DNA from: Pseudomonadales bacterium
Lineage (GTDB): Bacteria; Pseudomonadota; Gammaproteobacteria; Pseudomonadales; IMCC2047
Reading direction: 5' to 3'
Assembly: GCA_024234615.1 (NCBI GenBank)
Contig: JACKNY010000001.1
Coordinates: 186,001-250,000, forward strand
Length of the DNA stretch: 64,000 bases
Under the pieces are notes generated by a model. That model did no database searches. It was not told the DNA's origin and saw only the letters and a program-made list of their open reading frames with translations. Position 1 is the stretch's first letter, and each line of letters begins with the position of its first letter. A program made the translations under genes and the position numbers. Shown in pieces: positions 8,748-15,634 of the stretch.

Positions 8748-9785
8748 ATGAATATTCAAACGGCGATTGGTCAACTGGTCGACAGGCAAAACCTGACGGC
8801 GAAACAGATAGCTGAGGTGATGCGTCAGATTTTGTCAGGCCAAGCGAGCGAGCCACAGATTGCCGGGTTCCTGGTGGCATTGCGCATGAAGGGTGAAACC
8901 CTGGATGAAATTCTGGGTACGGTCAGCGTGATGCGAGAGCTGGTCACACCCGTTACAGTCAGGGGTGATCATTTGGTTGATATTGTCGGCACTGGCGGCG
9001 ATGGCGCCAATCTGTTTAACGTCTCCAGCGCCAGTGCTTTTGTTGCCGCAGCGGCGGGTGCAAAGGTTGCCAAGCATGGTAATCATTCGGTTTCCAGTTC
9101 TAGCGGCAGTGCAGATCTGTTGCAGGCAGCGGGAATTAATATTCAATTAACACCGGAGCAGGTGGCGCGTTGTATCGAAGAAGTGGGCGTCGGCTTTATG
9201 TATGCCCCCGCACATCATGGCGCAATGCGCTATGCAGCGGCTCCGCGTAAAGCTCTGGGTATTCGCACGCTATTTAATATGGTCGGGCCGATGACGAATC
9301 CAGCCGGGGTGGTCAATCAGGTCATTGGGGTATTCGACAAAAAATTATGTTTGCCGGTTACCCAGGTACTACAGCAGTTGGGAAGTGAACATGTGTTAGT
9401 GGTACATTCCCATGATGGTCTTGATGAAATCAGTCTGGCACAACCCACTCATGTGGTTGAGCTCTATCAAGGAAAGATTAAAGAATATGAGATTGCGCCC
9501 GAAGACTTTGGTATAACGAGCCATAGTTTGTCTGGACTTTGTGTCGATAGCTCAAGTCAGTCGCTGGCGCTGATCTATAGTGCGTTGGAGCAAGAAGAGT
9601 CGGAGGTGGCGCAAAAGGCCGCCGATCTAATTGCGTTAAATGCGGGCGCGGCGATCTATGCGGCAGGCGTCGCGAGTGATTTGGCGCAAGGTGTGGTGAT
9701 GGCGCAGGACGCGATAGGCGGCGGCTTGGCCCGGGAAAAGATACGAGAATTAGTCAGTTTTTCTGATTGTTTCGAGAGTGCGTAA
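8748..9785 (+). CDS. trpD: Anthranilate phosphoribosyltransferase
   Basis: Joins anthranilate to PRPP in the second step of tryptophan synthesis. The 345-residue protein matches the family length. The PRPP-binding VGTGGDG motif is near residue 82 and the anthranilate-side motif reads KHGNHSVSSSSGSAD, with His where many homologues have Arg in KHGNR. The Asp/Glu metal pair is in HDGLDEISL. In Pseudomonas trpC follows trpD; here a lipoprotein gene follows instead and trpC is not in the window. Confidence 0.98.
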   Translation: MNIQTAIGQLVDRQNLTAKQIAEVMRQILSGQASEPQIAGFLVALRMKGETLDEILGTVSVMRELVTPVTVRGDHLVDIVGTGGDGANLFNVSSASAFVAAAAGAKVAKHGNHSVSSSSGSADLLQAAGINIQLTPEQVARCIEEVGVGFMYAPAHHGAMRYAAAPRKALGIRTLFNMVGPMTNPAGVVNQVIGVFDKKLCLPVTQVLQQLGSEHVLVVHSHDGLDEISLAQPTHVVELYQGKIKEYEIAPEDFGITSHSLSGLCVDSSSQSLALIYSALEQEESEVAQKAADLIALNAGAAIYAAGVASDLAQGVVMAQDAIGGGLAREKIRELVSFSDCFESA

Positions 9786-9826
9786 GAAAGTTAGCGTACA
9801 TCAGTAGTGTAGCCAGGAGTTATATC

Positions 9827-10468
9827 ATGGGAATCAAATTACCAATGGCGGTTTTGTTGGCGTTTAGCTTAACGGGATGCCAGCAAGCTTATTACAACAC
9901 GATGGAGAAGTTTGGCGTGCATAAGCGCGAAATTCTGGTCGATCGGGTTGAGGAGGCGCGCGACAGTCAAATCGAAACACAGGAACAGTTCAAGTCTGCT
10001 TTGGAGCGATTCAGCGAAGTGGTCAATTTTGATGGTGGCGACCTGGAAAAGCAGTATGAAGCGCTCAATGATGAATATGAAAAAAGTGAAAAGAAGGCTG
10101 CGGTGGTACATGACCATATTGAAGCGGTAGATGATGTCGCCAATGCTTTGTTTGAAGAATGGGAAGCGGAGCTGGAAGAATATAGCAGCGATAAATACAA
10201 GGGTATGAAACAGCGTGAACTGGCAGAAGCAAAAAAACGCTACGCAGGATTGATTAAGGCCATGCGCAAGGCGGAGTCAAAAATTGCACCTGTGCTAGCG
10301 GCATTTAAGGATCAAGTGCTCTTTTTAAAACATAGTCTTAACGCAAAAGCGGTGGCGTCATTGAAAAGTGAATTGGTGAGTGTGCGTGCTGATGTGTCGC
10401 GCTTGGTGCGGGAAATGCAAAAGTCGATTGATGCGTCCAATGCCTATATTGAATCGCTCAGTAATTGA
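9827..10468 (+). CDS. DUF2959 family lipoprotein
   Basis: Predicted lipoprotein of 213 residues. The start chosen here is the ATG at 9827, with AGGAGT 6 bases upstream. An upstream in-frame start would run into trpD and put the signal peptide inside the protein. The signal sequence ends in a canonical lipobox LTGC, so the mature protein should be lipid-anchored at Cys18. The rest is charged and mostly helical with coiled-coil character, matching the DUF2959 family, whose function is unknown. It follows trpD by 41 bases and opens a four-gene group running to 12531. Confidence 0.85.
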   Translation: MGIKLPMAVLLAFSLTGCQQAYYNTMEKFGVHKREILVDRVEEARDSQIETQEQFKSALERFSEVVNFDGGDLEKQYEALNDEYEKSEKKAAVVHDHIEAVDDVANALFEEWEAELEEYSSDKYKGMKQRELAEAKKRYAGLIKAMRKAESKIAPVLAAFKDQVLFLKHSLNAKAVASLKSELVSVRADVSRLVREMQKSIDASNAYIESLSN

Positions 10469-10495
10469 ACTAGTTGGGGTGTTGGAGAGGGTTGA

Positions 10496-10882
10496 ATGGC
10501 TATAAGCTATGATATTGATCCGAAGAGTAATATCGTGTTTGTGCGAATTTACGATGTCATCAATATTAGAGATATTAAAGAGACGCTGGATGAAGTTCAA
10601 AATGATCCCAATGTGGCGAGTAAAATAACAGCACTGATTGACGCGAGAGAGATTCGTCGGGCATTTTTCGTGCGCGAAATGGACGCCTTAGTGGAGGTGT
10701 TCGCTGGGCAGACAGCGGCCTTTGTCGAACGTTACGCTTTTATTATTGGCAACGATATCGCCATGGGGGTCGGCAGAAAATTCCATATTAAAGCAATGCG
10801 CGCCGGTTTGAAATTAGCGATTTTCAGGGATCATGCGGCAGCCTTAGGATGGTTTCGCAAAGAAGCCGAAACCTGTGCCTGA
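10496..10882 (+). CDS. SpoIIAA/STAS-like small protein
   Basis: A 128-residue cytoplasmic protein without signal peptide or membrane helix. The alternating pattern (ISYDIDPKSNIVFVRIYD, a helix, then ITALIDARE, and an ending LAIFRDHAAALGWFRKEA) resembles SpoIIAA-like STAS-fold proteins, which bind small ligands or partner proteins. No phosphorylatable serine motif of the classic anti-anti-sigma type is obvious. The next gene overlaps it by 8 bases, implying translational coupling. Function unknown; the fold call is by eye. Confidence 0.6.
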   Translation: MAISYDIDPKSNIVFVRIYDVINIRDIKETLDEVQNDPNVASKITALIDAREIRRAFFVREMDALVEVFAGQTAAFVERYAFIIGNDIAMGVGRKFHIKAMRAGLKLAIFRDHAAALGWFRKEAETCA

Positions 10883-11384
10883 TCATCTGCTTTACTACGC
10901 CTATGGCTCCAATTTACACCCCGCACGGCTGGCTGCGCGTATTCCCTCTAGCCGCTTCTTGGGTATCGCCCTGCTACCAAACTATCAGCTAGCCTTTCAC
11001 AAAAGAGGTGCAGATGGGTCGGCTAAATGTAATGCTTTGTTTAGTGGTAATCCAGAGCATCAATTACCGGGTGCGCTATTTCAAATGCGGGCTGCGGAGA
11101 AACCTACTCTGGATGAGATTGAAGGTCTTGGATACCGCGTCGATACGCTTAGTGTTTGCTTGGCCGGAGAGATGCTTTCGGCATTTGCCTATATTGCCGA
11201 AGATGATTATATCGACCCTCAGCTTAAACCTTATCACTGGTATAAAGAACTGGTGTATCTTGGTGCTCTATACCATGCCTTTCCGGCGCACCTTATCGAA
11301 CAAATAGCCCGAGTTGAGTCAATTCAGGATGAAGATATCGAGCGTCATCAAAAAAATGAGCAGTTACTTACCTGCATGCGTTAA
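10875..11384 (+). CDS. Gamma-glutamylcyclotransferase-like (AIG2/GGCT fold) protein
   Basis: A 169-residue protein starting with GTG inside the end of the preceding gene. The family signature YAYGSNL near the N-terminus forms the substrate loop; the acidic residue in LDEIEGLGYRV is the likely catalytic glutamate, followed by the family-typical Y(K)ELVYLGA segment. Enzymes of this fold release 5-oxoproline from gamma-glutamyl-amines or peptides, but the substrate cannot be deduced here. The following exported-protease gene begins inside its 3' end. Confidence 0.85.
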   Translation: MPDHLLYYAYGSNLHPARLAARIPSSRFLGIALLPNYQLAFHKRGADGSAKCNALFSGNPEHQLPGALFQMRAAEKPTLDEIEGLGYRVDTLSVCLAGEMLSAFAYIAEDDYIDPQLKPYHWYKELVYLGALYHAFPAHLIEQIARVESIQDEDIERHQKNEQLLTCMR

Positions 11385-12531
11385 AGTGCTGTGTTTGCTG
11401 ACCTTGTTGCTGGTTAGTCTTGCCTGTGATTTACAAAGGCAGTCATCGATACAAAGCCTAGTGGATGCGCAACAAAGGCTTGAACAGTTCGTAATACTTC
11501 CCCCCGCTAATTGGCAAACAGCAAGCATCAAACGATTGCAACGGTTGTGCAATGATTCTGAGGTGATGGCTTTGTTGGTTGACTGGGCGTTGTCACACCC
11601 ACAATCTTTTACGGTATTGCTCGCTCATCTTGATGAGCAAAGTTTCCGGCAAAGCTTTGTCCAGCAAGTTGTTGGGCAGGGTAAAAGCTTTGTTTTTATG
11701 GAGCGGTATTCTGAATTAAAGACGGTAGATATTGTGGCGCTACTGAACGCTATTACGGAGCTAGAGCAGCAGGATCATCGTACTAAGGTAACTGCTCACC
11801 AGTTCTCACTGACGGACTCCTTAGAGCGTGTCGCCAGCTTTGTGGGTGAGTATGGGGGAGTGCGCTGGGAGGGTGCTGCTTTCCTGTTAGCGCAAAGTGA
11901 ATGTCAGTTGGGGTTGGCGACTGCCGGACATAATGTGATCGACGCCGATGGAACTATGCGAGCGCCGTTGGCGGAGTTAAGCATTCGCTTGAGGGGCGAA
12001 CAGCTTACCCTGGTAGAGGTGTTGCCTATCCAATCGCCTACGCAGCCAGAGCAGGATTGGACACTGCTAATTGCGGATAAACTTTACTGTGGCAAAGATT
12101 ACACTGAGTCTTCATTTCAGGCTGTCAGCACTAGCGCGCTACCGGAGGCGGGTTTAGCGGTGAGTCTCTATTGTTATCATCAGAGTGATCAGGACGTTAT
12201 GCCATCGCTCTATCAAGAGCAGTGCCGAATTTACCCAACAAATGCGGGAGTGTTGGACTATTATGCGGGCAGGGTAACCGCTCAGTTAGGTATACATAGC
12301 TGTATTTCTGAGCCGGGGTCTTCCGGATGTCCGATATTGTTTCAGAACGAACTGAACACCTATTTTCTAGGTACACAGATTGAGCGGGACGCGACTACCG
12401 GAGCTGGTATAGCCCGTTTACTCAGCGATGAATTTGCACAAGCATTAGTGACTTTGCGTGAACGCTTTGCGCAGGATGACCTGGCCTATCGCCTAACACC
12501 GCTAGGGCGGATTAGTGCGCAGGGGTATTAA
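11356..12531 (+). CDS. Exported trypsin-like serine protease
   Basis: A protein of about 391 residues that looks at first like a hypothetical. An N-terminal hydrophobic segment (CVKVLCLLTLLLVSLAC) acts as signal peptide or anchor; the Cys is not in a canonical lipobox. The C-terminal half carries a chymotrypsin-type triad in order and at normal distances: His192 in TAGHNV, Asp234 in QDWTLLIADK, and Ser323 in PGSSGCPIL (GxSG). His-Asp spacing is 42 and Asp-Ser 89, close to chymotrypsin. The start is uncertain: in-frame TTG 11314 and ATG 11329 also exist, all inside the GGCT gene. Peptidase activity is inferred. Confidence 0.72.
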   Translation: MSSYLPACVKVLCLLTLLLVSLACDLQRQSSIQSLVDAQQRLEQFVILPPANWQTASIKRLQRLCNDSEVMALLVDWALSHPQSFTVLLAHLDEQSFRQSFVQQVVGQGKSFVFMERYSELKTVDIVALLNAITELEQQDHRTKVTAHQFSLTDSLERVASFVGEYGGVRWEGAAFLLAQSECQLGLATAGHNVIDADGTMRAPLAELSIRLRGEQLTLVEVLPIQSPTQPEQDWTLLIADKLYCGKDYTESSFQAVSTSALPEAGLAVSLYCYHQSDQDVMPSLYQEQCRIYPTNAGVLDYYAGRVTAQLGIHSCISEPGSSGCPILFQNELNTYFLGTQIERDATTGAGIARLLSDEFAQALVTLRERFAQDDLAYRLTPLGRISAQGY

Positions 12532-12544
12532 GCGGCAGCCCACG

Positions 12545-12562
12545 GACGAAAGTGTTTTCGTC
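12545..12562. terminator. Short dyad between convergent genes
   Basis: GACGAAA, four-base loop, TTTCGTC lies between the stop codons of the protease gene and ubiA. Short stem and no clear T-run, so only a weak terminator candidate. Confidence 0.35.
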
Positions 12563-12578
12563 ATGTACGCTAGGGAAT

Positions 12579-13454
12579 TTATTGATAGCCGTAGTTCAAA
12601 AGGATACCGATGAATATAATCATGCCGACCCAATGATTATGTAGAAACGCCCGAAAACAAAGGCTACGTTCCCTATCCTTCATTAGGTACTGGTGATAAA
12701 GGAAAATCAGACTAACCAAAACTAGACTGGCATAGAACCAGTGCCCCATATTTAGTTGATAACCAGTTGCCGCGAGTGCTGTCAGTGTCAGTAGCTGCAA
12801 GATTCCAATAATTAACTTATCGGCTTCTCCAAATAGAATGGCAGTGGATTTGACGCCAATTCTTAGGTCATCATCACGATCTACCATTGCGTAGATGGTG
12901 TCATATACCACAGTCCATAACACGTTCGCCGTATAAACCAACCAGGCAATTAGGGGAACGGCGTTGGTCTCGGCGGCAAACGCCATAGGGATTGACATAG
13001 AAAATGCTGCCCCCAGCACCACCTGCGGTAAGTAGGTGTAGCGCTTCATAAAGGGATAGGTCGCAGTGAGTAGGATGGCAATAAATGACAGTCCTATGGT
13101 TAGGGTATTGGTTAACAGCACCAAATAAAGTGACGTTGCCACCAGCACTGCGAAGAGGATGCTAGCTTCAGCGACGGAAACTTTGCCCGTGGTTAATGGG
13201 CGTTCACGTGTACGTTCTACCTGGTGATCAATTTTGCGGTCGGCAAAATCGTTAATGATGCAACCAGCGGCGCGCATACAGATCACGCCAAGCACAAAAA
13301 TAATGAGTACCCGCTCGCTGGGAAAGCCATCCGCCGCAATCCATAACGCCCAGAGGGTCGGCCAAAGTAACAGGTAAGTACCAATGGGTTTGTCTAAACG
13401 CATAAGGCGGGCATAATCGCCTAGCTGGTTTTTTAAGGATGACGATAGAGTCAT
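12579..13454 (-). CDS. ubiA: 4-hydroxybenzoate octaprenyltransferase
   Basis: Integral membrane prenyltransferase of 291 residues that attaches the polyprenyl tail to 4-hydroxybenzoate in ubiquinone synthesis. The two Asp-rich Mg-diphosphate motifs are NDFADRKID (first third) and DRDDDLRIGVKSTAI (middle), between about eight hydrophobic helices. It lies 34 bases downstream of ubiC, which supplies its substrate; ispB at 33.5 kb makes the polyprenyl donor. Confidence 0.97.
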   Translation of the reverse strand: MTLSSSLKNQLGDYARLMRLDKPIGTYLLLWPTLWALWIAADGFPSERVLIIFVLGVICMRAAGCIINDFADRKIDHQVERTRERPLTTGKVSVAEASILFAVLVATSLYLVLLTNTLTIGLSFIAILLTATYPFMKRYTYLPQVVLGAAFSMSIPMAFAAETNAVPLIAWLVYTANVLWTVVYDTIYAMVDRDDDLRIGVKSTAILFGEADKLIIGILQLLTLTALAATGYQLNMGHWFYASLVLVSLIFLYHQYLMKDRERSLCFRAFLHNHWVGMIIFIGILLNYGYQ

Positions 13455-13488
13455 AACAGTTCTTATATTTTATTGGCGTCGCCGCAAA

Positions 13489-14082
13489 TTATAACTGATG
13501 TTGTTCCATATGCGCCTTTAACGCGGGCAAAAAAATCTCGGTTACAAGAATTGGCATTTGTTGTACATAAAATAGTGAGCGACGGCCCCAAAGAGTTGAA
13601 TCAGCAAGAGACTGTTCCGGCGAACCAATAGGGTAATTTCTCATGGAGGCGATCTCAAATAGAGTTCTTTTCAGGCTGGGATCTTTAAATAACAGACTCC
13701 CTAGAGATTTATTACCGAGGTTTCTCAAATAACCCAGGCTGCCGGATAGCGTGCTGAGCGGGAATACGCTGCGTGCGTGCACCCAGGCTTCTTTGTGGCA
13801 CACGAGTTGAACTTCTCTTACCAGCGCTATCTGTCCCGGTTTGATTCTTAGCCGTGTCGCTTCGGACAAATGAGGTCGTAGCCAGCCTTGCTGTGTTACC
13901 CGCACAAAAAAATTACCTTCCGTGGCGCGGACTAAGCGTTCGGTAAGAGAGCCCCGGTCTAAAAGCCATGACCGCCAAAACGGATCGAGACCAATGCCAG
14001 GAACTCTTTTATAACTACGCCAATGAGTCAATGCGAAAGGAGAGGGACTTTTCAATGGAGGTACACAACCATGGTCGGCCAA
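13489..14082 (-). CDS. ubiC: Chorismate lyase
   Basis: Releases pyruvate from chorismate to give 4-hydroxybenzoate, the first committed step to ubiquinone. The 197-residue length is near the family norm (about 165-185). Family-like segments are WLLDRGSLTERL, LVREVQLVC, WVHARSVFP and the C-terminal LWGRRSLF. No ATG is available near the expected N-terminus; TTG at 14082 is used here and TTG at 14055 is the alternative. The promoter lies so close that a start at 14082 would leave an almost leaderless message. Confidence 0.93.
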   Translation of the reverse strand: MADHGCVPPLKSPSPFALTHWRSYKRVPGIGLDPFWRSWLLDRGSLTERLVRATEGNFFVRVTQQGWLRPHLSEATRLRIKPGQIALVREVQLVCHKEAWVHARSVFPLSTLSGSLGYLRNLGNKSLGSLLFKDPSLKRTLFEIASMRNYPIGSPEQSLADSTLWGRRSLFYVQQMPILVTEIFLPALKAHMEQHQL

Positions 14083-14094
14083 TTAAAGCCGGGC

Positions 14095-14123
14095 ATTATA
14101 AAGAGCTTCTATTGAGTTGTCTC
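14095..14123 (-). promoter_or_regulatory. Sigma-70-type promoter of ubiC-ubiA
   Basis: On the minus strand, GAGACA (-35) and a perfect TATAAT (-10) are 17 bases apart. Transcription would begin near 14088, about 6 bases before the TTG at 14082. Confidence 0.65.
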
Positions 14124-14140
14124 GCGGCTGTCGAAGAGTG

Positions 14141-15538
14141 CTAGCTGGTGAACACAGACGTCATGGCGTCTATTTCAACGGATGAACTAAAAAGTTCTTC
14201 GATGACCTGCTCAATACTGGAAGGGGTAAGCCCCAGTCGTTCATAAAGTTGAACGGGAATGATGCTTGCCGGGCTATCGCCAATACCTTTAGCCGCCAGC
14301 AATCGCTGGGCGATAAAACACAGATTGGCATAAATATGGTGCTCGCCTTGGTAGTCGGCAACCTGCTGAAACCGTAACGCTGTAGAAATTTCATCCGGCA
14401 GGTTCCAGTATTGCATCAATTGGCCACTCATTTGATCACGGCATATACCCAGCAAATAGGTTTCAATAAGGCTAGGATGAAGGTGGCGGTTAACTTCCTG
14501 ATAGCGGCATAGCTGAATAAAATGAGATTTAAAAACGTGCGTAAGAATTAAATAACCAAAATTGTTCAGCAGTCCGGCAATATAGCAAAGCCCCGATGCT
14601 ACTCGGTTTTCGGGAGGAAGGTGGCGGTTTAGTTTTTCCATTGCGATAGCGCAATAAATCGATTGTCGCCAGAAAGCGGATGCTCCTCTTGGGCACTCCT
14701 TGGGTACCTGTAAAGTTTTCCCCACCGCTAATCCCATTGCTAAACTCATCACTAGCTCAAAGCCCAACACGCGTATGATCGCATCGCGAATCGAGCGAAC
14801 CCTACCTGGCGCAGAATAATAGGGGGAGGCGGCCCAACCGACCACTTGTGCGGTAAGACTGGGATCCTGCTCAACGATAGCGACCAGTTCATCAGCCTCG
14901 GCATTAGGGTTCGCACTAAGGCTAATCACTTTTTGTGCGGTGTGCGATAAAGGCGGGATATCTAAGGTTTCGCTGAGATTTTTTGCTATTTTGCGGGAGG
15001 TATAGCTGCGAATGGCTTTATGTAACTGTTCGGAATCCGACTCCGGCTGTTCCAGGTTGAGCTCTAATTTTTCAAGTGGAAGATCAGCACTGATAATTTC
15101 ATGGCCGGATACTAATTTTTTGAAATCGCTGTCTGAAACCAGCAGGTACGTGCCCTTTATACCGCACGGGAGATATATTTTCTCTGCCTCGAATAATCCC
15201 GAGTCTACTAACACCCGGTAGTCGGATGCTTGAGGAAGGGCCGTAAACACATCTAGTTTTTTCGAATCAATTAACCTTCTCTCAAATTCGGGCGTTACTG
15301 CCGTGACTGCCTGATTGATCTGCTCAATGATCATGTCGAGACGACAAAGGGAACTGGCGGAAGTAATCAGCTGAATTTTTTCGTTGGCAGACTGCAGGAA
15401 CGATACCCTGGCAAGTTGAGTAAGACGAGAATTAGCACGCTGCAAGCGTGCTGCCAATAAATCGTCGTGGTACTTTTCAAGACTGTATTGAATGCCTAAA
15501 TTTTCAAGTTTATTGGCAATATTCCCTGGAATATCCAA
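14141..15538 (-). CDS. YbaK-like plus HDOD domain protein
   Basis: A 465-residue cytoplasmic protein starting at TTG, with GAGAGG and GGAAG just upstream. Residues 1-150 resemble the YbaK/aminoacyl-tRNA deacylase fold (ending VSDSDFKKLVSGHEIISAD). Residues from about 190 form an HDOD domain (IPPLSHTAQKVISLSANPNA, VEQDPSLTAQVVGWAASPYY, RVLGFELVMSLAMGLAVG). HDOD proteins are signalling adaptors related to HD phosphohydrolases without the metal site. The same pairing occurs in Pseudomonas-like genomes; its output is unknown. Confidence 0.85.
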   Translation of the reverse strand: MDIPGNIANKLENLGIQYSLEKYHDDLLAARLQRANSRLTQLARVSFLQSANEKIQLITSASSLCRLDMIIEQINQAVTAVTPEFERRLIDSKKLDVFTALPQASDYRVLVDSGLFEAEKIYLPCGIKGTYLLVSDSDFKKLVSGHEIISADLPLEKLELNLEQPESDSEQLHKAIRSYTSRKIAKNLSETLDIPPLSHTAQKVISLSANPNAEADELVAIVEQDPSLTAQVVGWAASPYYSAPGRVRSIRDAIIRVLGFELVMSLAMGLAVGKTLQVPKECPRGASAFWRQSIYCAIAMEKLNRHLPPENRVASGLCYIAGLLNNFGYLILTHVFKSHFIQLCRYQEVNRHLHPSLIETYLLGICRDQMSGQLMQYWNLPDEISTALRFQQVADYQGEHHIYANLCFIAQRLLAAKGIGDSPASIIPVQLYERLGLTPSSIEQVIEELFSSSVEIDAMTSVFTS

Positions 15539-15634
15539 ACTTCCAACCTCTCTGTTCGAAGTAACTGATGATCAGTTCAAGTTTAGCTTATTTTTTATTA
15601 TTCACGCACAAGTTATATGGGTTATTTCCTATGC

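Noticed and set aside
9767..9826. Longer start for the DUF2959 lipoprotein inside trpD
   Set aside because: It would bury the signal peptide and lipobox; ATG 9827 has AGGAGT in front.
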